A stretch of DNA of 64,000 bases, taken from the NCBI GenBank assembly GCA_903632075.3, contig CAHIKZ030000580.1:500001-564000 (forward strand). The letters run 5' to 3'. The notes below the pieces were generated by a model. The model searched no databases, was not told the origin of the DNA, and saw only the letters and a list, made by a program, of their open reading frames with translations. The DNA comes from Acanthosepion pharaonis. Its lineage: Eukaryota > Mollusca > Cephalopoda > Sepiida > Sepiidae. The first letter of the stretch is position 1. Every line of letters begins with the position of its first letter. A program made the position numbers and the translations under genes. This document shows, piece by piece, positions 25,832 through 38,815 of the stretch.

Positions 25832-27720
25832 ATTCTTGGCATTTTCGCCGGATTAATGTCACTCAGGAACCGTGCTTGCGATGTACAATAAAAAAGACCG
25901 TGTAAGTGCCTGAGCTTGTTAAACCTGTAAACAAAATCGGACATAAGAATTCAAATCTGTTATGATAACAAGAAAGGAAAATAAAAAGCAGTTTAAATAT
26001 CCAATGCAGTGTGTGACGTACGTGTACTTGTCTTCACTAAACACTTGGATACTAATCTAATAATCACATATTTTACCGATTTAATGTAGAAGGAAAAACA
26101 ATACATAAATCTGAACTCTGGATAATAAGAAACAAAAACATATTCATAACTGACTACAGCATTTAATTTTAATTCCTGCTCTCAAGTTATGCTGTTATCT
26201 CACTGCTCAGAGTTTATTAAATAGTTGCTGATAAAAATGGCTGTTAGCATGAGCGATACATTTTCTAGTCGTAGTACCGAGTGAATTATTATTTCTTATC
26301 TGATATGAAACGCATAAATTCCCTAGAGCCTCATTCAATCTATATTTAAGTAACATAAATACTGTCTCATTTTCAGCGTAATTCATTTGCTAGCTTTTCG
26401 ATATAAGATTGAATCATTATACACAAAGGATAATGAGTAGATAACGGACATCAATAAAAGATTTTTTTATCACAGTGAAATAAAACATAAAAAAAAACTA
26501 TTATTAACACTTCAGAATCATTTCAGTAATATTCAGTAAGTGTCTATTTTTCCATATCGCACGCCTTTAATAAAAGATCCAGGATAAGCGATAAGTTTGT
26601 TTAACCATTTTGCTTTGATGTCAGAGAAAAATACGATCAAGTCAATTTTGTATGAAAAAGATGTAAAAACTAACCCGTTGTATACAAATGTCTTAAGTAA
26701 TAAGCATATGAAATTCTTTCTTATTCATTGGTGTGTAAAGAAAAGATAAAGTCAGTAATAAAACAAAAAACCCCAAAAAACATTGATTCTTCACGTGACG
26801 TTCAAGAAATATGTTCGCTATACAAGGTAGCAAGTAATTAACATTACTTGTCGAATGGGTGATCAGTTTTTGATGATATCTGATTTGTGATGAAGAAGAA
26901 ATTTCGCAAGATCCTCTTTACCGTTGTTTCCTCTAATCTACTTTATCTTTTTTTTTTATTGACAAGAAAAGGAAATTGTGGCATGACGTCATTACATTAA
27001 GTAATAATACGCACGTGCGAAATAGTGTTATGGAAACTAATCTTGTGTAAAATTGTTTTTATTCACACTCTTCTCTAGTGAATAATCCATTGAATCATTC
27101 TAATTTATCTTATAGTAATGATAGTGATACATTTGCATTGTCAAAACAATATTAGAAAATCTGATATCTGGCTAATATGCATGTTTCGCATGCTTCCTAA
27201 CTGGCTTCTGATGTTAAGTATCCCTTAATATCAAAATTTGTGCAAATAACATACATATATTTACCACATTGTCTTGCCATTGTAAGACCAATGCTACTTA
27301 ACATGTACAATGTTTATATTTTATGTACATTGATAATACCCTCCCGAGATGAGCATTAGTGCAATTATAAAATTATAGCCTGTAAACGGGTTGCCAGGGA
27401 TCTTGATAATATATGTGTACCTTTTTTTTTTTTATCAAGCCTCCTGTTATTATTGGTATGTCAATAGTTTTAAGGACCCACAACTTTTCACTTTCAATTT
27501 CAAGGTTTTTATATTTGCTTATTTTGTCATATTCTTATATAAATCTATTTTTATCTGATGACACTAACATAAAATATAAAATTAAGTAGGTATTTTTTCT
27601 TTAATCATTATGTCTGGTCTATTAGCTTTATATGTCTATCAGTATGAATAGTAAAGGCGTAAAAAATAGTGACCTTATCGTGTCAATATTTATATTCCTT
27701 CGGTGTCAGAATAAAACAAC
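25832..27720. other. Anonymous spacer
   Basis: No gene, TE protein or shared repeat recognised. Confidence 0.4.
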
Positions 27721-27725
27721 GAGAC

Positions 27726-27779
<54 letters not shown>
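27726..27779. repeat. (AAT)n microsatellite at the LINE 5' border
   Basis: About 18 AAT units immediately upstream of LINE copy 2. The same element ends in (AAT)n at its 3' side, so an older insertion into, or tandem with, the tail of a sister element is likely. Confidence 0.9.
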
Positions 27780-27796
27780 CACCTGGAAACTACAGG

Positions 27797-28885
27797 AGAC
27801 TGGATGATGATCTGTGACAATAAACATGAAAGAAATAAGAAACTTTATTTAGTAATAATGGAAGCCAACAAATTCAAAAAGGAATTTCAAGTGGGTGAAG
27901 AAGTGCAAGTAAAATATAATACATCGACTGCAGCTGCAAAGTATCTAAAAAAGAAAGCAAAAGCAAATGTAATGTACCAAACGCAGAAATGATAGCAAGA
28001 TAAGACTCTTCATGGTCAATATTCTGCTCGTACCAAAAAACCTGATGTAGACAAACCCCGTACCCATCAGTAGTTACGTAGTTCAAGGTTAAAAACTGAA
28101 ACCGAAGGTTTTATTCTTACTTCACATGACTAATGCTTGCTAACTAGAAATTACCAAGCACACATACTGAAAAATTGTGTTAGTCCAAATTGTAGATCCT
28201 GTGATAAATATCCAGAAACAATTGACCATCTTGTATCAGATGCATGGTATTGGCACGCACTGAATATAAAACCCGTCGTGACAGAATGGGGTAATACCTG
28301 CATTGGAAAATATGCAACTTTTACGGAAAGGAAATTTGGCATGAACATCACCCAGACCTGGTTACAGATTAAGGCCCTGTAACAATACACAAAGACAGAA
28401 AAATCAAAGCTAATCGCCCAGAGATCACAAAAACAAAAAACAAAAAACAAAAACAGAATATACCTTCTTATTAACATGGCAGTCCCTGCAGACTGTTATG
28501 CATCTTTGAAGATTAAAAAAAAACTATCAAAGTACAAGGACCTTGAAATCGAAATCTCTAAAATGTTGCACGTGAGGGCATCAACAATTTCAGTTGTAGT
28601 TGGAGGTCCGGTTTGATTGAAAAATGTTCCGATAGATACATTGAAGTATGATAGCCCAAGCCTAAAAGAAATAAAAAAAATTCTACTCGCATGTACAGCT
28701 TACATCAGTACTTTATTTATGTAAAATATGTGTGATATTATGATTTTGTTGTTTTCTTTTTTAAGAAAAATGGTCAGTGGAAAATGTCATAATGACATTT
28801 CTGATATTACGTCTCTTGTTGGGACCCGGAAAGAAATGAGTATATACCAGACATGAAGGGAAATAATAATAATAATAATAATATA
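27797..28885 (+). mobile_element. LINE 3' end with restriction-like endonuclease, copy 2
   Basis: Collinear with 10452-11520. Contains 'LYLVIMEANKFKKEFQVGEE' and 'QVKYNTSTAAAKYLKKKAKA' (27840-27970), 'LTRNYQAHILKNCVSPNCRS' and 'CDKYPETIDHLVSD' (28140-28245; two Cys and the His kept, last Cys lost), then 'RPEIT' and 'LLINMAVPADCYASLKI' near 28410-28510. Both acids of the PD-(X)n-D endonuclease motif are changed (D to E and D to N), so this copy is dead. The 3' end GGGACCCGGAAAGAAATGAG leads to an (AAT)n tail. Confidence 0.75.
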
Positions 28886-28922
28886 ATAATAATAATAATA
28901 ATTATTATTATTATTATTATTA
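28863..28922. repeat. (AAT)n/(ATT)n fold-back microsatellite
   Basis: AAT units switch to ATT units midway, so the tract can fold on itself. It begins as the 3' tail of LINE copy 2. Confidence 0.85.
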
Positions 28923-29046
28923 CTAGTACTACTACCCTCATCGACTCTTAGATATTTCGAGCGGGTGATAATAGTCATACCTCACCTCCTACAAGCAGCT
29001 TAGAGGCAGAACACTTTTCACAACACATGAGATTTTCAAAGCAGGG

Positions 29047-31090
29047 TTGTCACATGTTACTCACCTGAAAAAAATATTAATTTGTATATTTTTTTTTATA
29101 TCTAAGCTTTCTTATAGTCTTGCTAATTTGTATAAGAAATATTATCAAATATGGCGTATTACAATGGGCATACTTTCCTATTTTGACAGGATTCGTTTTG
29201 TCCGTTATGCAGCATTAATTCACGAACGCAGTCGTTCTCGACTTGCGATTAAACATCAGAATAAGTTGCAACATTTGATTTATAAAAAATTTGGGTGTTC
29301 TGCTAATCCTCGTATTGGGCAGAATGTGTTGAATCTGTCTTCATACCATTTGTCCGAGCTTGAACTATCAATCCCCTCATACGAACTGGATTTTTGTATT
29401 CTCCCCTCACATATTAAGCGAGAGGAGGTGTATTCGGAGTTGTTCGCGCAGCTAGCTAAACCCCAAACTGAATCTGCTAGCAAGGTCAGCGACCTCAAGG
29501 CAAAGTTGAATAATATAGCAAATTGTTACGCAAGTACTCCTGTTTCAAATAATGAATCGAAATGGAACGAGGAGCAATTTTGAGTAATTAAAACATTTCG
29601 TAATAATAAATCTTTAGTAATTACGAAACCCGACAAAGGTACTGGCGTCGTTATTCTTGATTATCAGGATTATGTTAACAAGATGATGACAATTCTTTGA
29701 GATTCCTCTAAATTTGTCCGGTTAGACCCAATAGATAAATTTGATTCTACATTATCTATTGAGGCCAAGTTCCAAAAACGCTTGGTTAAGTGGGTAAAAA
29801 GTGAAAAATTGCCCACTGATATTTCAAATTTAATTAGACCCTCGGCCTCCATTCATCCTCGTCTCTATGGTTTATCCAAAACTCATAAAGTTGGGACACC
29901 ATTGCGACCTATTCTATCTATGATTGGGTCTTCTCAACACATTGTGGCTAAATGGCTTTTCCACTATACTACAGCCGGTTTTGTTGATGGATAAATTTAT
30001 GTGTTCCTATGCCAGTTTATTTACTTGCGTTCCACTTGCTGAGACTATTGATATATGTGCTGATACCTTGTACTGTAGTCAATTGTCACCGCCTATTATT
30101 CCGGAGGACGTGTTTGTTGAACTGATAAAATTTGCCGCGATGTCAGTTGAGTTCAGTTTCGACGGCATCATGTACAGGCAGATTGATGGTGTTTCGATTG
30201 GTTTGGGGGCCCATTTTAGCAAATATCTTTGTTGAGTTCCAGGAAGAGAGTGTACTATTAAAATCTGATAAACCTGACGTTTATTTCCGTTACGTTGATG
30301 ACACTTTTTGTCTCTTCGATAACGAGATTAAAGCGGACCAATTTCTTGCGTCCTTTAACAATATACATCCGGCCTTGAAATTTACACAGGAAAATGAGAA
30401 AGGAGGTTGATTCGTCTATTCTCTTTCTTGATATACTGGTCAGCAGATCTGCGTCGGGTTTTATTACTTCTGTTTACCGTAGACCAACGTTTGCTGGTTT
30501 GTATATCCGTTGGGATTCTTTTTGTCCTAGGAAACGCAAAATTAATTTAATTAAGACCCTTACCCATAGGGCTCTCATGATCTGTTCAGACATCAAGTTG
30601 GATGATGAACTTAGGTTTATTACTTCTACTCTCTGCAACAATGCCTACCCATTAGGCATTGTTCAAGCAATTATTAAGAATAAAATTGTTGAATTTAACA
30701 AAGTTAAACCCGCTATAGTAGAGAAATGTCCTGTGTACCTACGCCTTCCTTGGCTAGGTAGTATCAGCGATAGGTTTGATAAGCAGGTTTCTACCGCAGT
30801 TCGACATTGTTACTTTGCCGCTAACACTCGTGTTGTTTTCTCTGCCAAGCCTGTCCTTCCGTCTACGCGTAAGGATGTTCTCACATCATAATAGTTCATT
30901 AATTTATTCCTTTAAACGTAGTTGCGGTTCGCACTACATAGGGAGAACGACGCAAAGGCCGGATGTTAGAATAAAACAACACGTTTCAGCGAAAATCCGA
31001 AACCTTAAGTACACTCCCTCGGAGTTTTTTCCAAATTATATATATTCAAAAATGGCCTTGGAAACGCATCACTTCCAATTCAGATAAAAT
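29047..31090 (+). pseudogene. Penelope-like element D, best-preserved copy
   Basis: A long PLE polyprotein in three to five frames. N-terminal region: 'HLSELELSIPSYELDFCILP' (about 29350). RT: 'LVITKPDKGTGVVIL' near 29620, 'RLYGLSKTHKVGTPLRPIL' near 29865, 'GVSIGL' near 30190, catalytic 'VYFRYVDDTFCLFDNE' near 30280, 'SILFLDILVSRSASGFITSV' near 30415. Endonuclease: 'LIYSFKRSCGSHYIGRTTQR' near 30900-30960, where GIY-type, YIG and the following Arg are all intact. Breaks: stop at 29581, stop at 29698, frameshifts near 29990, 30220, 30400 and 30885. The end after 'ALETHHFQFR' (31084) lacks the usual last residues, so it may be 3' truncated. RT and nuclease catalytic residues survive, so decay is recent compared with copies A-C. 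Confidence 0.85.
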
Positions 31091-32145
31091 TTAGTCTATA
31101 TCTAACGAAGTAAAAAATAAATTAATGTAAATTAAGCCTTGAATTTTAAGAACAAATCTGATAATTTATTCCACCTATCACACGTTTTTCGATTCATGTT
31201 TCAAGTTATATAGTCAATTACTATGTCTGGTGACATAACTGTAGCCAAATTAGAAATTAATTTTTACGGAAATTGAACAAATAATATTTAAATATTTAAG
31301 CAACATTGTTAAAACATTAGATGTGTTTCTGAGTACAGTAAAATAGTTGTTTGAAATTAGTAGAGGATTCCTAGAACGCGCTCTCTGCTTCAGTCTTAGT
31401 CTCACAACAAAATTGTCGAGGTACTCTTGCCGAAACATCTATAACTTTTAAAGATTTGTAGAGTTTAATGGCTCAGGCTGAAATTAAAGTACATATAAAG
31501 ACTATTTCCAGAGTACAAAACAGAAAAATTTTAAAGAATGGATGGCTTGAAAAATCAAATTCAGAAACAACTGACTCAAAATTAAAGATATTTAGCCGAG
31601 GGTGACATTTGTAAAATTGACCATTTTTAATTCAGATTGACTTGCGATGGAAATTTTTATTTAAATTACTTACCTGCAGACTATTGTCTCAATCTTTATC
31701 GTTATTGCATTAAGAAGCCAAAACGCCAAGGATGGTGTTAATATGTATATTAACAATCTTGCATTTTTTTATTTGCTTGTGACCTAAATATCCTTGAAAA
31801 TTTGTACAGCATTATTTAATTAACACTTAAGTATTTTGTTCCGATCCTTTCAAGTATGAGAGACCTGGCCTAGATAATGGGTGAATTAGTCAGTGGGAAT
31901 GAAACGGAATTGTAAGACATTTTAGAGGGACAAAAGTGAAAAAAAAAAAAAAAAAAAACGAGAGAGATTATGCATGTATTCACATATATTTAGACAAATA
32001 TATACAAATAATAGTAAGATTAAATAATTTCTTGATTTAAAGACATTTTATGGAAAACGCAGTTACATTTCTTAGGGATCAATTTATTTATCTTTTATCT
32101 TATAATGACTCTCGTTTTAATCGACTTTGGATTAATACATTTGAC
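31091..32145. other. Anonymous spacer
   Basis: Only an A-run near 31938-31958 stands out. Confidence 0.4.
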
Positions 32146-32149
32146 ACTT

Positions 32150-32640
32150 GTTAGAAATGTTGCAATATTCCAGGATGCCGGAAAATAGTCGACTTAGAAA
32201 GTACTTGATTCCTGCCTTTTTTATTTTGACAAGTTTCAAGTTAGAGCAAAAACAGAATACTGCTACCAGATATGGCCAGTTCTCACATTCCAGCCTTGTT
32301 ACTGCGACCTTCTTGAGAAAGACTTATTTTCCACTCTGCAACCTCTTTCCCCACAGACGTAATATTGCAAGCCCATTGCTACTCTGATGCTATTTACATT
32401 GTTCAGATCAATGTTCAGACGAACTCCATTCGGCCATTTCAAACATTTACACATAGGATACGTCATACCACTACTACGGAGTCGAATTATCTTCATTTCC
32501 TCCGTGCCCCCAAGGTAAGAAGAAAGTCTCACATAAATTTCTCCCAAAACTGTCACTGTGTGGAACTGAATCCCGCCTGGATGCTTCCCTAAATATTACA
32601 ATCTTAACCTTTTCAAGTCAAGAGTTACTATTTATCTGTC
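32150..32640 (+). pseudogene. LINE 3' end fragment
   Basis: Reads 'YFPLCNLFPHRRNIASPLLL', then 'YYLHCSDQCSDELHSA', 'GTESRLDASLNITILTFSSQ' after frame changes. This matches the C-terminal pattern (RRxVAxLxLLYxYxHGxCSxEL ... NLxxFKxRVxxYL) of Jockey/CR1/I-like LINEs with no endonuclease at the C terminus. It is a 5'-truncated, decayed copy on the + strand, unlike its relatives at 33640-34790 and 59250-60475, which lie on the - strand. Confidence 0.55.
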
Positions 32641-33087
32641 ATCCTATTCCTCATAATTTTTACTCCTTCGCAACAATAATTATATTCATGTTACTCATCT
32701 CAGTCAGTAACCCTTTACCTTGAACTGCTCTAGAATCTTTTATTAAAAATTGATTTCATTTTTGATTTGTACAAATTTTTTTAATCACTTCACCCCAAAC
32801 AAGGCGATAAAAGTCCGTAAGACGCAAGGGATTACTGAGAGTAAAATAAACTGAGAGATGACAAAAGAACAGCAAAAGGTGACGATTTACGTTGTATTTA
32901 ATTTTTTGAAAATCGTAGTTGACAGGAAGGTATGACATTAGAATGGAGTTCCACAAGCGATAATTACCAAAGAAACTATTGACATAGAAATTATGATTAC
33001 ATTTAGCAAATTCATAATAAAACTAATAATGTTGTATTAGGTCTTTTGACCAAATAGCAACATGATGAGAAAAGGTGTTAAAAATCG

Positions 33088-33089
<2 letters not shown>

Positions 33090-33147
<58 letters not shown>
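33090..33147. repeat. (AT)n microsatellite
   Basis: Pure AT run. Confidence 0.95.
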
Positions 33148-33151
<4 letters not shown>

Positions 33152-33639
33152 AATGTGTGTCTGCGTGTCTACTAAGTTGTATTTTGACATTTTAATATTT
33201 TTCAAATTTGTGAGATATATTTGTTTCTATTTTTCTAAATTTTAAGTCAAGCCATGTTCATATTTATTCATCTAATAGGTACATGAAGAGCCAAAAATGT
33301 TTTTGTTCATTTTTTAATTGCTATTCGTGTACTTATTATCTACTAAGATCATCATATCGCCCACCTTTATGACGTAAAGAGTGCTTCATGCTCCAAAAGA
33401 TAAATAAGATTGAATAAAGCTTTATTCACATTCAAAAATTCAGTGAAGAAAAGGGTAATAAGAGTGAAAAGCAACAAAGTCCATATATTTATTTTTTATT
33501 CCCTTTTCGTTTTATTTCTTTCTGGCTTTCTTATCTTATACCTTTTTTTCTTCACGCTTGATTACACCCGCTTTTGCCCGTCTCTTCCCTTTCTAATTTC
33601 TATTGTACGGAATCGAGTAGGGAGGCAGTTGACGCCTAG

Positions 33640-33989
33640 ATAGATTACAGGCCTAAAGCTTGAGGCGACTCTCTGGATTTTACAATTAGTAAGTTTCATA
33701 CCTTTTTTTTTGGTTTAATTAACTCGTACTAAGCTGGGATTTTTTACAGTAAGGTTCACCCTGTACAAGGCCCAGAGCAACTAGGGGTTAAAGATTACAT
33801 TAAAATGTAGTTTATGCGGATAGGAGAGGAAGATAACGGTTAACCCAAGACTTTAACAGGTCAAGATTGAAGTGATCAAGGAAACATCTTCGGAGTCGGT
33901 TACAGCTGGCGGAACCAAGGAATGTAGTTCGTCCGAGTATTTTTCCATAGAAGTAGCGATTGAGCAATAAGAGGTTTGCCACATCCAAC

Positions 33990-34041
<52 letters not shown>

Positions 34042-34790
34042 AGTGAAAAGAGAGAGAGAGAGAGAGTTGGAGCGTGGAAAATAATTTCGTACCTACAAGG
34101 ACTCGAAGATGCTTTTGAACTATCGCTACTGGAAAGTGAGGACTGGGTAGTTCTCTCCCAAATATGACAACAGTACTCTATTTTAGGTCTTGTTTGGATC
34201 TTATAAAGATAGAGGATAGCATGTGGAGTCAGTTACTTATTCGAGCAGTACAGTATTTTCGATGGATCGTATATACGTGTTCTACATGAGGTCAGGTGTG
34301 AGTTTAAAGCCAAATAGTCTCTCAAGGCACGGAGCCTCACCTAAGGGACATCCATTCATCATGACTGGCGGTAGTTCGGGCTGTGATTGGCGATGATGAA
34401 ATGTAACTAATTTGGTTTTCGAGGCATTGAATGTAACCAACCAGTTTTCACCAATGAGAAGTTAGTGCTAGATCGGATGAGAGATCAGCTACCAATCTCT
34501 GATCAGCAAGACTTTTAGAGGTGCACTCGTAATATCGTCGAATTATCGGCATAGATGTTCACAAATGAACTGAGTATATTTTTTAGGTAGATCATTTATT
34601 TAAAGAAAAAATAGGGTTGGTCCGAGTATTGACTCTTGGGGGACCGGAATAACCACCTTCAATTCTGTTAGGAAGGACTTTATAACTGAGAAGTCGTTTC
34701 CAGTAATTCTATAGCGGGAGAGCTTAAGCAACAATCTTTTGTGCCACAACTTGTCAAATACCTTTGAAATATGCTATGGTCCTCGACGTG
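33640..34790 (-). pseudogene. LINE C-terminal region (RT thumb to 3' end)
   Basis: The - strand carries 'VTFNASKTKLVTFHHRQSQP', 'ELPPVMMNGCPLGEAPCLER' and 'LFGFKLTPDLM' (34290-34440), then 'NRVLLSYLGE', 'RLDVANLLLLNRYFYGKILG' near 33900-33990 and 'CFLDHFNLDLLKSWVNRYLP' near 33840-33890. These are the RT thumb and C-terminal blocks of a Jockey/I-like LINE. A (GA)n tract (33992-34067) has expanded inside it. Multiple stops. A sister copy lies at 59250-60475. Confidence 0.65.
33992..34067. repeat. (GA)n microsatellite inside LINE
   Basis: GA dinucleotides interrupted once by GTGAAAA, located within the LINE coding remnant. Confidence 0.95.
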
Positions 34791-35625
34791 TGTTCATTGT
34801 TAGGAAATAAATCTGTGTGTAATGGAAGTTTCTTCAAAGACGTAAAGAAAACTATTTTTATTATAAAATGAATTAATTTTTTTTTCATAAATTCAATGTC
34901 ATTACTTAATTTGATATTTATTTTTGATATCGCTAAAAAAAACATTGTTAGTATGAGTGAAAACATAACGTCAACAAAATTAAAGTTTAATTTTCTAAAG
35001 TTTTTAACCATGATAAAAAATTAGCATAAGTCAACATTTTTCTATTAAAAGTTTAAGTTTGAATAATAAATTTGAATAAAATTTTAATAGAGAAAGGTTC
35101 ATTAACATTTCTCTATTAAAACTTTATCCAACATTTCCATTAAAAGTAAAAAAACAAAACAAACGAATTTCTTCGCGCTTTTGTTTCCGAAGTTAAAGAA
35201 TAAATGATTATTTCTACTACATTAGTTACCAATTGGTGAACTGTAAGTATTTTTTTACTTATTAGAATTAAAGAAAAAAAATAACAATAATAAATTTATT
35301 ACATGCAGTTAATGTCAATATTTTAATTATTATTTTTTTTTTTTAGAAAGGTCTCCTTTTTTACGCCTTTTGACTACAAAATTTATTTTACAAGACAAGT
35401 ATAATAATACCATTTTATTTATATTTATTTTAATATTTTTCTGATATTGTTGTTAAAGTACAAAATGCATTATTTTTACTTTACTTTTAATTGTTTTGCT
35501 TTAAGGTAAAAAAAAAGTTATATATATTCCTATTTATATAGTTTAGAGCGTATTAAACTAACCAAACTAAAGGAAAGGCTACTTATGAATGTTTTTAAAT
35601 TTAATATAAAGTTTTAAAGTAAACA
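34791..35625. other. AT-rich flank of P-like transposon
   Basis: Contains an inverted pair (TTTTAATAGAGAAA at about 35082 and TTTCTCTATTAAAA at about 35109). No THAP zinc-finger exon is recognised here. Confidence 0.35.
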
Positions 35626-35626
35626 A

Positions 35627-37919
35627 CATTGGCCTTCAAATTTTGATACCATAAAAGCTAATGGAAAAATACGTCCAAAAAATCCACCATCTGTATGGCC
35701 AGGTGTGCCAAGTAGTCAAATACCAACACCCTCAGCTGTTCAAAGAAATATAAAAAAACCCTCCAGTACTGTTAGAAATCAAATTGCTGATGAACTTAAT
35801 GCTTTTTTAGAATTAGATAAAATTATACAAATTTGAAAGAAAGTCTGCTTAACAACAAAAAAGACTTTATATGTCCAGTTGTAGCATTTTTGGATGAAAA
35901 TATTTTAACTGTTCAATTATCAAAATCTATTGATGGTATTCCTCTCTTTATGTTGAAAATTTATAACAATTTGCGCTTTGAAACATTTCATTATGGAGTT
36001 AAGTGTTATATTAGCAGCCTGTCCAAAATCATATAAATACAGTTGATACTTGGTCAAAACTGGAAGAAATCATCCGATATTTAAATTCTATGGCTTTTGA
36101 TCACAAGAAAAATATCCTGAGTCAACAATTTTTAGCAATGGCTCCCAAAATGGTTGGAATAAAATACAGCTCAGATATAGTTGTGCATGCTTTTGGGTAC
36201 TATGCAAGATCACGGACATTGTATAATGAATTAAGATATGATTTTCAATTACCCTCATTAGCAACATTATAAAGGATGACGTCAAAAGTTTCAAAACTTA
36301 ATGAAAAATCTTTTTTGTTATTTATATTTAATACTCTTAATCCCAGTCAAAAAGGGTGCATAATTCTCCATGATGAAGTATATATCAAAAAGATGTTGCT
36401 ATATCATGGCAAACAACTATTTGGTAAATCAGTTGACAAACTTGCTCAAACAGTACTTGGTATAATGTTAATATGTCTCAATGGGGGTCCAAATCTTCTT
36501 ACAAAATTGATTCCAATTTCAAAATTAACATCCGCCTTTTTATTTGAACAAACTGAGTTACCAGTCCAAGCCATCACATCTGTACCAGCTGATGTAAATA
36601 TGTGATGGTAACCGCGTAAATCAAGCTTTTTTTTTTAAATTATATCCTACACTTCATGAAAAACCTTGGTTAACTGAAGATAATAAACATTTGCTTTTTG
36701 ATTATGTTCATCTGTTGAAAAATATTCGCAATTTGTGGCTGACAGAAAAAACAGGAGAACTAATCTTTGATGATGATGGAGTAAGTCGAGTTGCAAAATG
36801 GACACATCTTAAACAGTTATATAGTTTTGAATCTGAAAGACTAGTCAAACTTTCAGATTTAAATGAAATTTCCATTGCTCCAAAACCAATAGAAAGACAA
36901 CGGGTTTCTACTTGCCTCAGAGTGTTTTCTGAAAAAACATATAATGCACTTCTCACTCAGTCTGAAATAAGTGCAGGTAAGAATGATACTGCCCTCTTCA
37001 TAAATAAGGTTTTGACATGGTGGAAAATTTTAAATGTTAAATGCCTTCAAATTGATAAATTACATAATGATCCTCTACAAGCTAAAATCAAATCTCCAAA
37101 TGACACCAGATTTGATTTTATCATTGAATTTGGTAAAATGGCTCTTAATATGGCTGGCAGTCAAGGTAATCGTAACAAACAATTATCCCAAAACACTGCT
37201 ACTGCCATACATCATATTTGCAATGGAATTGTTAGTCTATGTCGACACCTTTTAGCTACAAGTCATAAATATGTACTACTTGGGCAATTTTCAACTGATC
37301 CACTAGAAAAAGAATTTGGTAAACTTCGCCAAGGATCAGGTGGCACCTATTTTATAAATGTTCAACAATGTATTGAAAAGCTGCACATTAAGCAGACATC
37401 TTTACTTTTAAATCAAAATGTAAATATTGATGAATTTGATGTTAATCCAGGTCACCAATGTACATCTTGTGATTATAAACTTTGTGAGGAAGGTTCAGAA
37501 ATATTTGACAATCTGGAAAATTTAGAACCATCTCTTTCCAATGAAATAAAAATGGCTCTTGTGTACATAGATGGATATATTACAAGAAATGATAATCAAC
37601 CCAGTGAATGTGAAACCCATTTTTATTATCAAAAGTATGGAAAATATGCCAATTTAATTGACCATGGAAAACTAGAAGTTCCTTCTGACCACACTTGTCA
37701 ATGGTTATTTTTTGTTTCATCCTTTTCCATACAATAAAGGAAAAGGTTTTCTATAAATCATTAAGTAACATTTTTATGCTTATTTCTGAGTTTCATTTTT
37801 TCAATATGGAGAAAAAGCATGCTTCTATTTTTGCAAATATAGTTTTGAAAATGTTTTGCAAACATGGCACACCTAGATCAGAAAAAGAACCAGTTCTAAA
37901 AGTTTTGAAACTTTCCTAG
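35627..37919 (+). pseudogene. P-element/THAP9-like transposase
   Basis: Decayed DNA transposase. The frame starts inside the end of a THAP-like region ('HWPSNFDTIKANGKIRPKNP', 'PSVWPGVPSSQIPTPS'), then 'CPVVAFLDENILTVQLSKSI' (35870), 'HKKNILSQQFLAMAPKMVGI', 'CIILHDEVYIKKMLLYHGKQ' with the first catalytic Asp (36360), a DGNR block at about 36610 (second Asp region), 'LLFDYVHLLKNIRNLWLTEK' (36690), and the C-terminal 'LGQFSTDPLEKEFGKLRQGS' near 37290, diagnostic of P/THAP9-type transposases. Breaks: frameshift at about 35835, stop at 36270, frameshift at about 36600, frameshift near 37710. The 348-codon block 36691-37737 is intact. The C-terminal CxxC ('CTSCDYKLC') is present. No TIRs were identified. 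Confidence 0.8.
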
Positions 37920-38054
37920 AATGATCTTGTTTTATTTGTCTATATTTCTGTGATGATTGATTGTTATATACACACTTCGGCTGATGTCTTTCAGCCTTCT
38001 TGAGTTCTGTTTGTCAAACCCAGTAACTGTAATGTAAATTTAAACCAAAACCAA
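37920..38054. other. Spacer after transposase
   Basis: Contains TTCGGCTGATGTCTTTCAGCC, which could fold as a short hairpin. No other feature. Confidence 0.3.
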
Positions 38055-38330
38055 AATAGCACCCTCTCTCTCTTTCTTTCCCCAACTAACCAGTATTCCA
38101 CTACAAACTGATACCATAAACAGTTTAAAAAATCCTGCGAATTTTAAAAATAAAATCCGTAGGTGAAAATGTTCATTAACTAAGCGTATTTTAATTCCAA
38201 TTGTAAAGAAAATTTGCTCTGTTTAATGAAAATAAACATTGAGCGCTGTTTTGTGAGTCAATTTTAACATATTTCAAATTCTATATCGGGATAATAAGAC
38301 TTTCCTGGATTATACCAACGGATTACTACC
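38055..38330 (+). repeat. Dispersed repeat (fold-back family, single arm)
   Basis: Shares long blocks with 45945-46330 (-) and 47690-47875 (+): CTCTCTCTTTCTTTC, CCACTACAAACTG, AAAAATCCTGCGAA, GTAGGTGAAAATRTTCATTA and TGAGCGCTNTTTTGTGAGTC. It is one arm of the fold-back element seen at 45.9 kb. Confidence 0.75.
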
Positions 38331-38499
38331 TTTATATATATATATTGTTTATTTAGGCAGCAATCCCATTATTTATACATTTTTCATTAAAGACGCCAGG
38401 CAAGGTACTTCGATTAAGCTTTTTATTTATTTTTTTCTTGTGTTCGAACAAGTGTTTTCTTTTCTAGACACAGAGTGTTTAGAAACTTTCCAATTTTTC

Positions 38500-38545
38500 T
38501 GTACTTCCGAGCGCTTTCGGCTATACTTTTAGTCATTATCAAGGA
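38500..38545 (-). ncRNA. Degenerate hammerhead-like motif
   Basis: On the - strand: CTTGATAATGACTA...TAGCCGAAAGCGCTCGG. Same layout as 19755-19790 with one mismatch in stem II (GACTA/TAGCC). Lies downstream of PLE E. Confidence 0.35.
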
Positions 38546-38559
38546 TCATTTTATTTTTT

Positions 38560-38776
38560 ACTTTTTAAATGGATATATGAGTTGTGTGCATATATGTAGA
38601 GTTATAGAGATGTTTTATTTCCCAACACAGTGTGGCCGTGTTCGTAGTTAATATTATTGCGTATTGGATTTTTCTTTTTTATTCTAAGGCTTCCAATAGT
38701 TTTAATCTTCTTTTACATGTGAATGAGGTTATTATGTTTGTATTTTCTGCTAGTATGTTTCAGATGAAGTCTGGTA

Positions 38777-38815
<39 letters not shown>

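Noticed and set aside
28151..28477. 108-codon - strand frame
   Set aside because: Antisense of the LINE endonuclease remnant.
37960..38000. Hairpin TTCGGCTGATG...CAGCC as another hammerhead
   Set aside because: No GAAA box follows the stem and the order of boxes does not fit.
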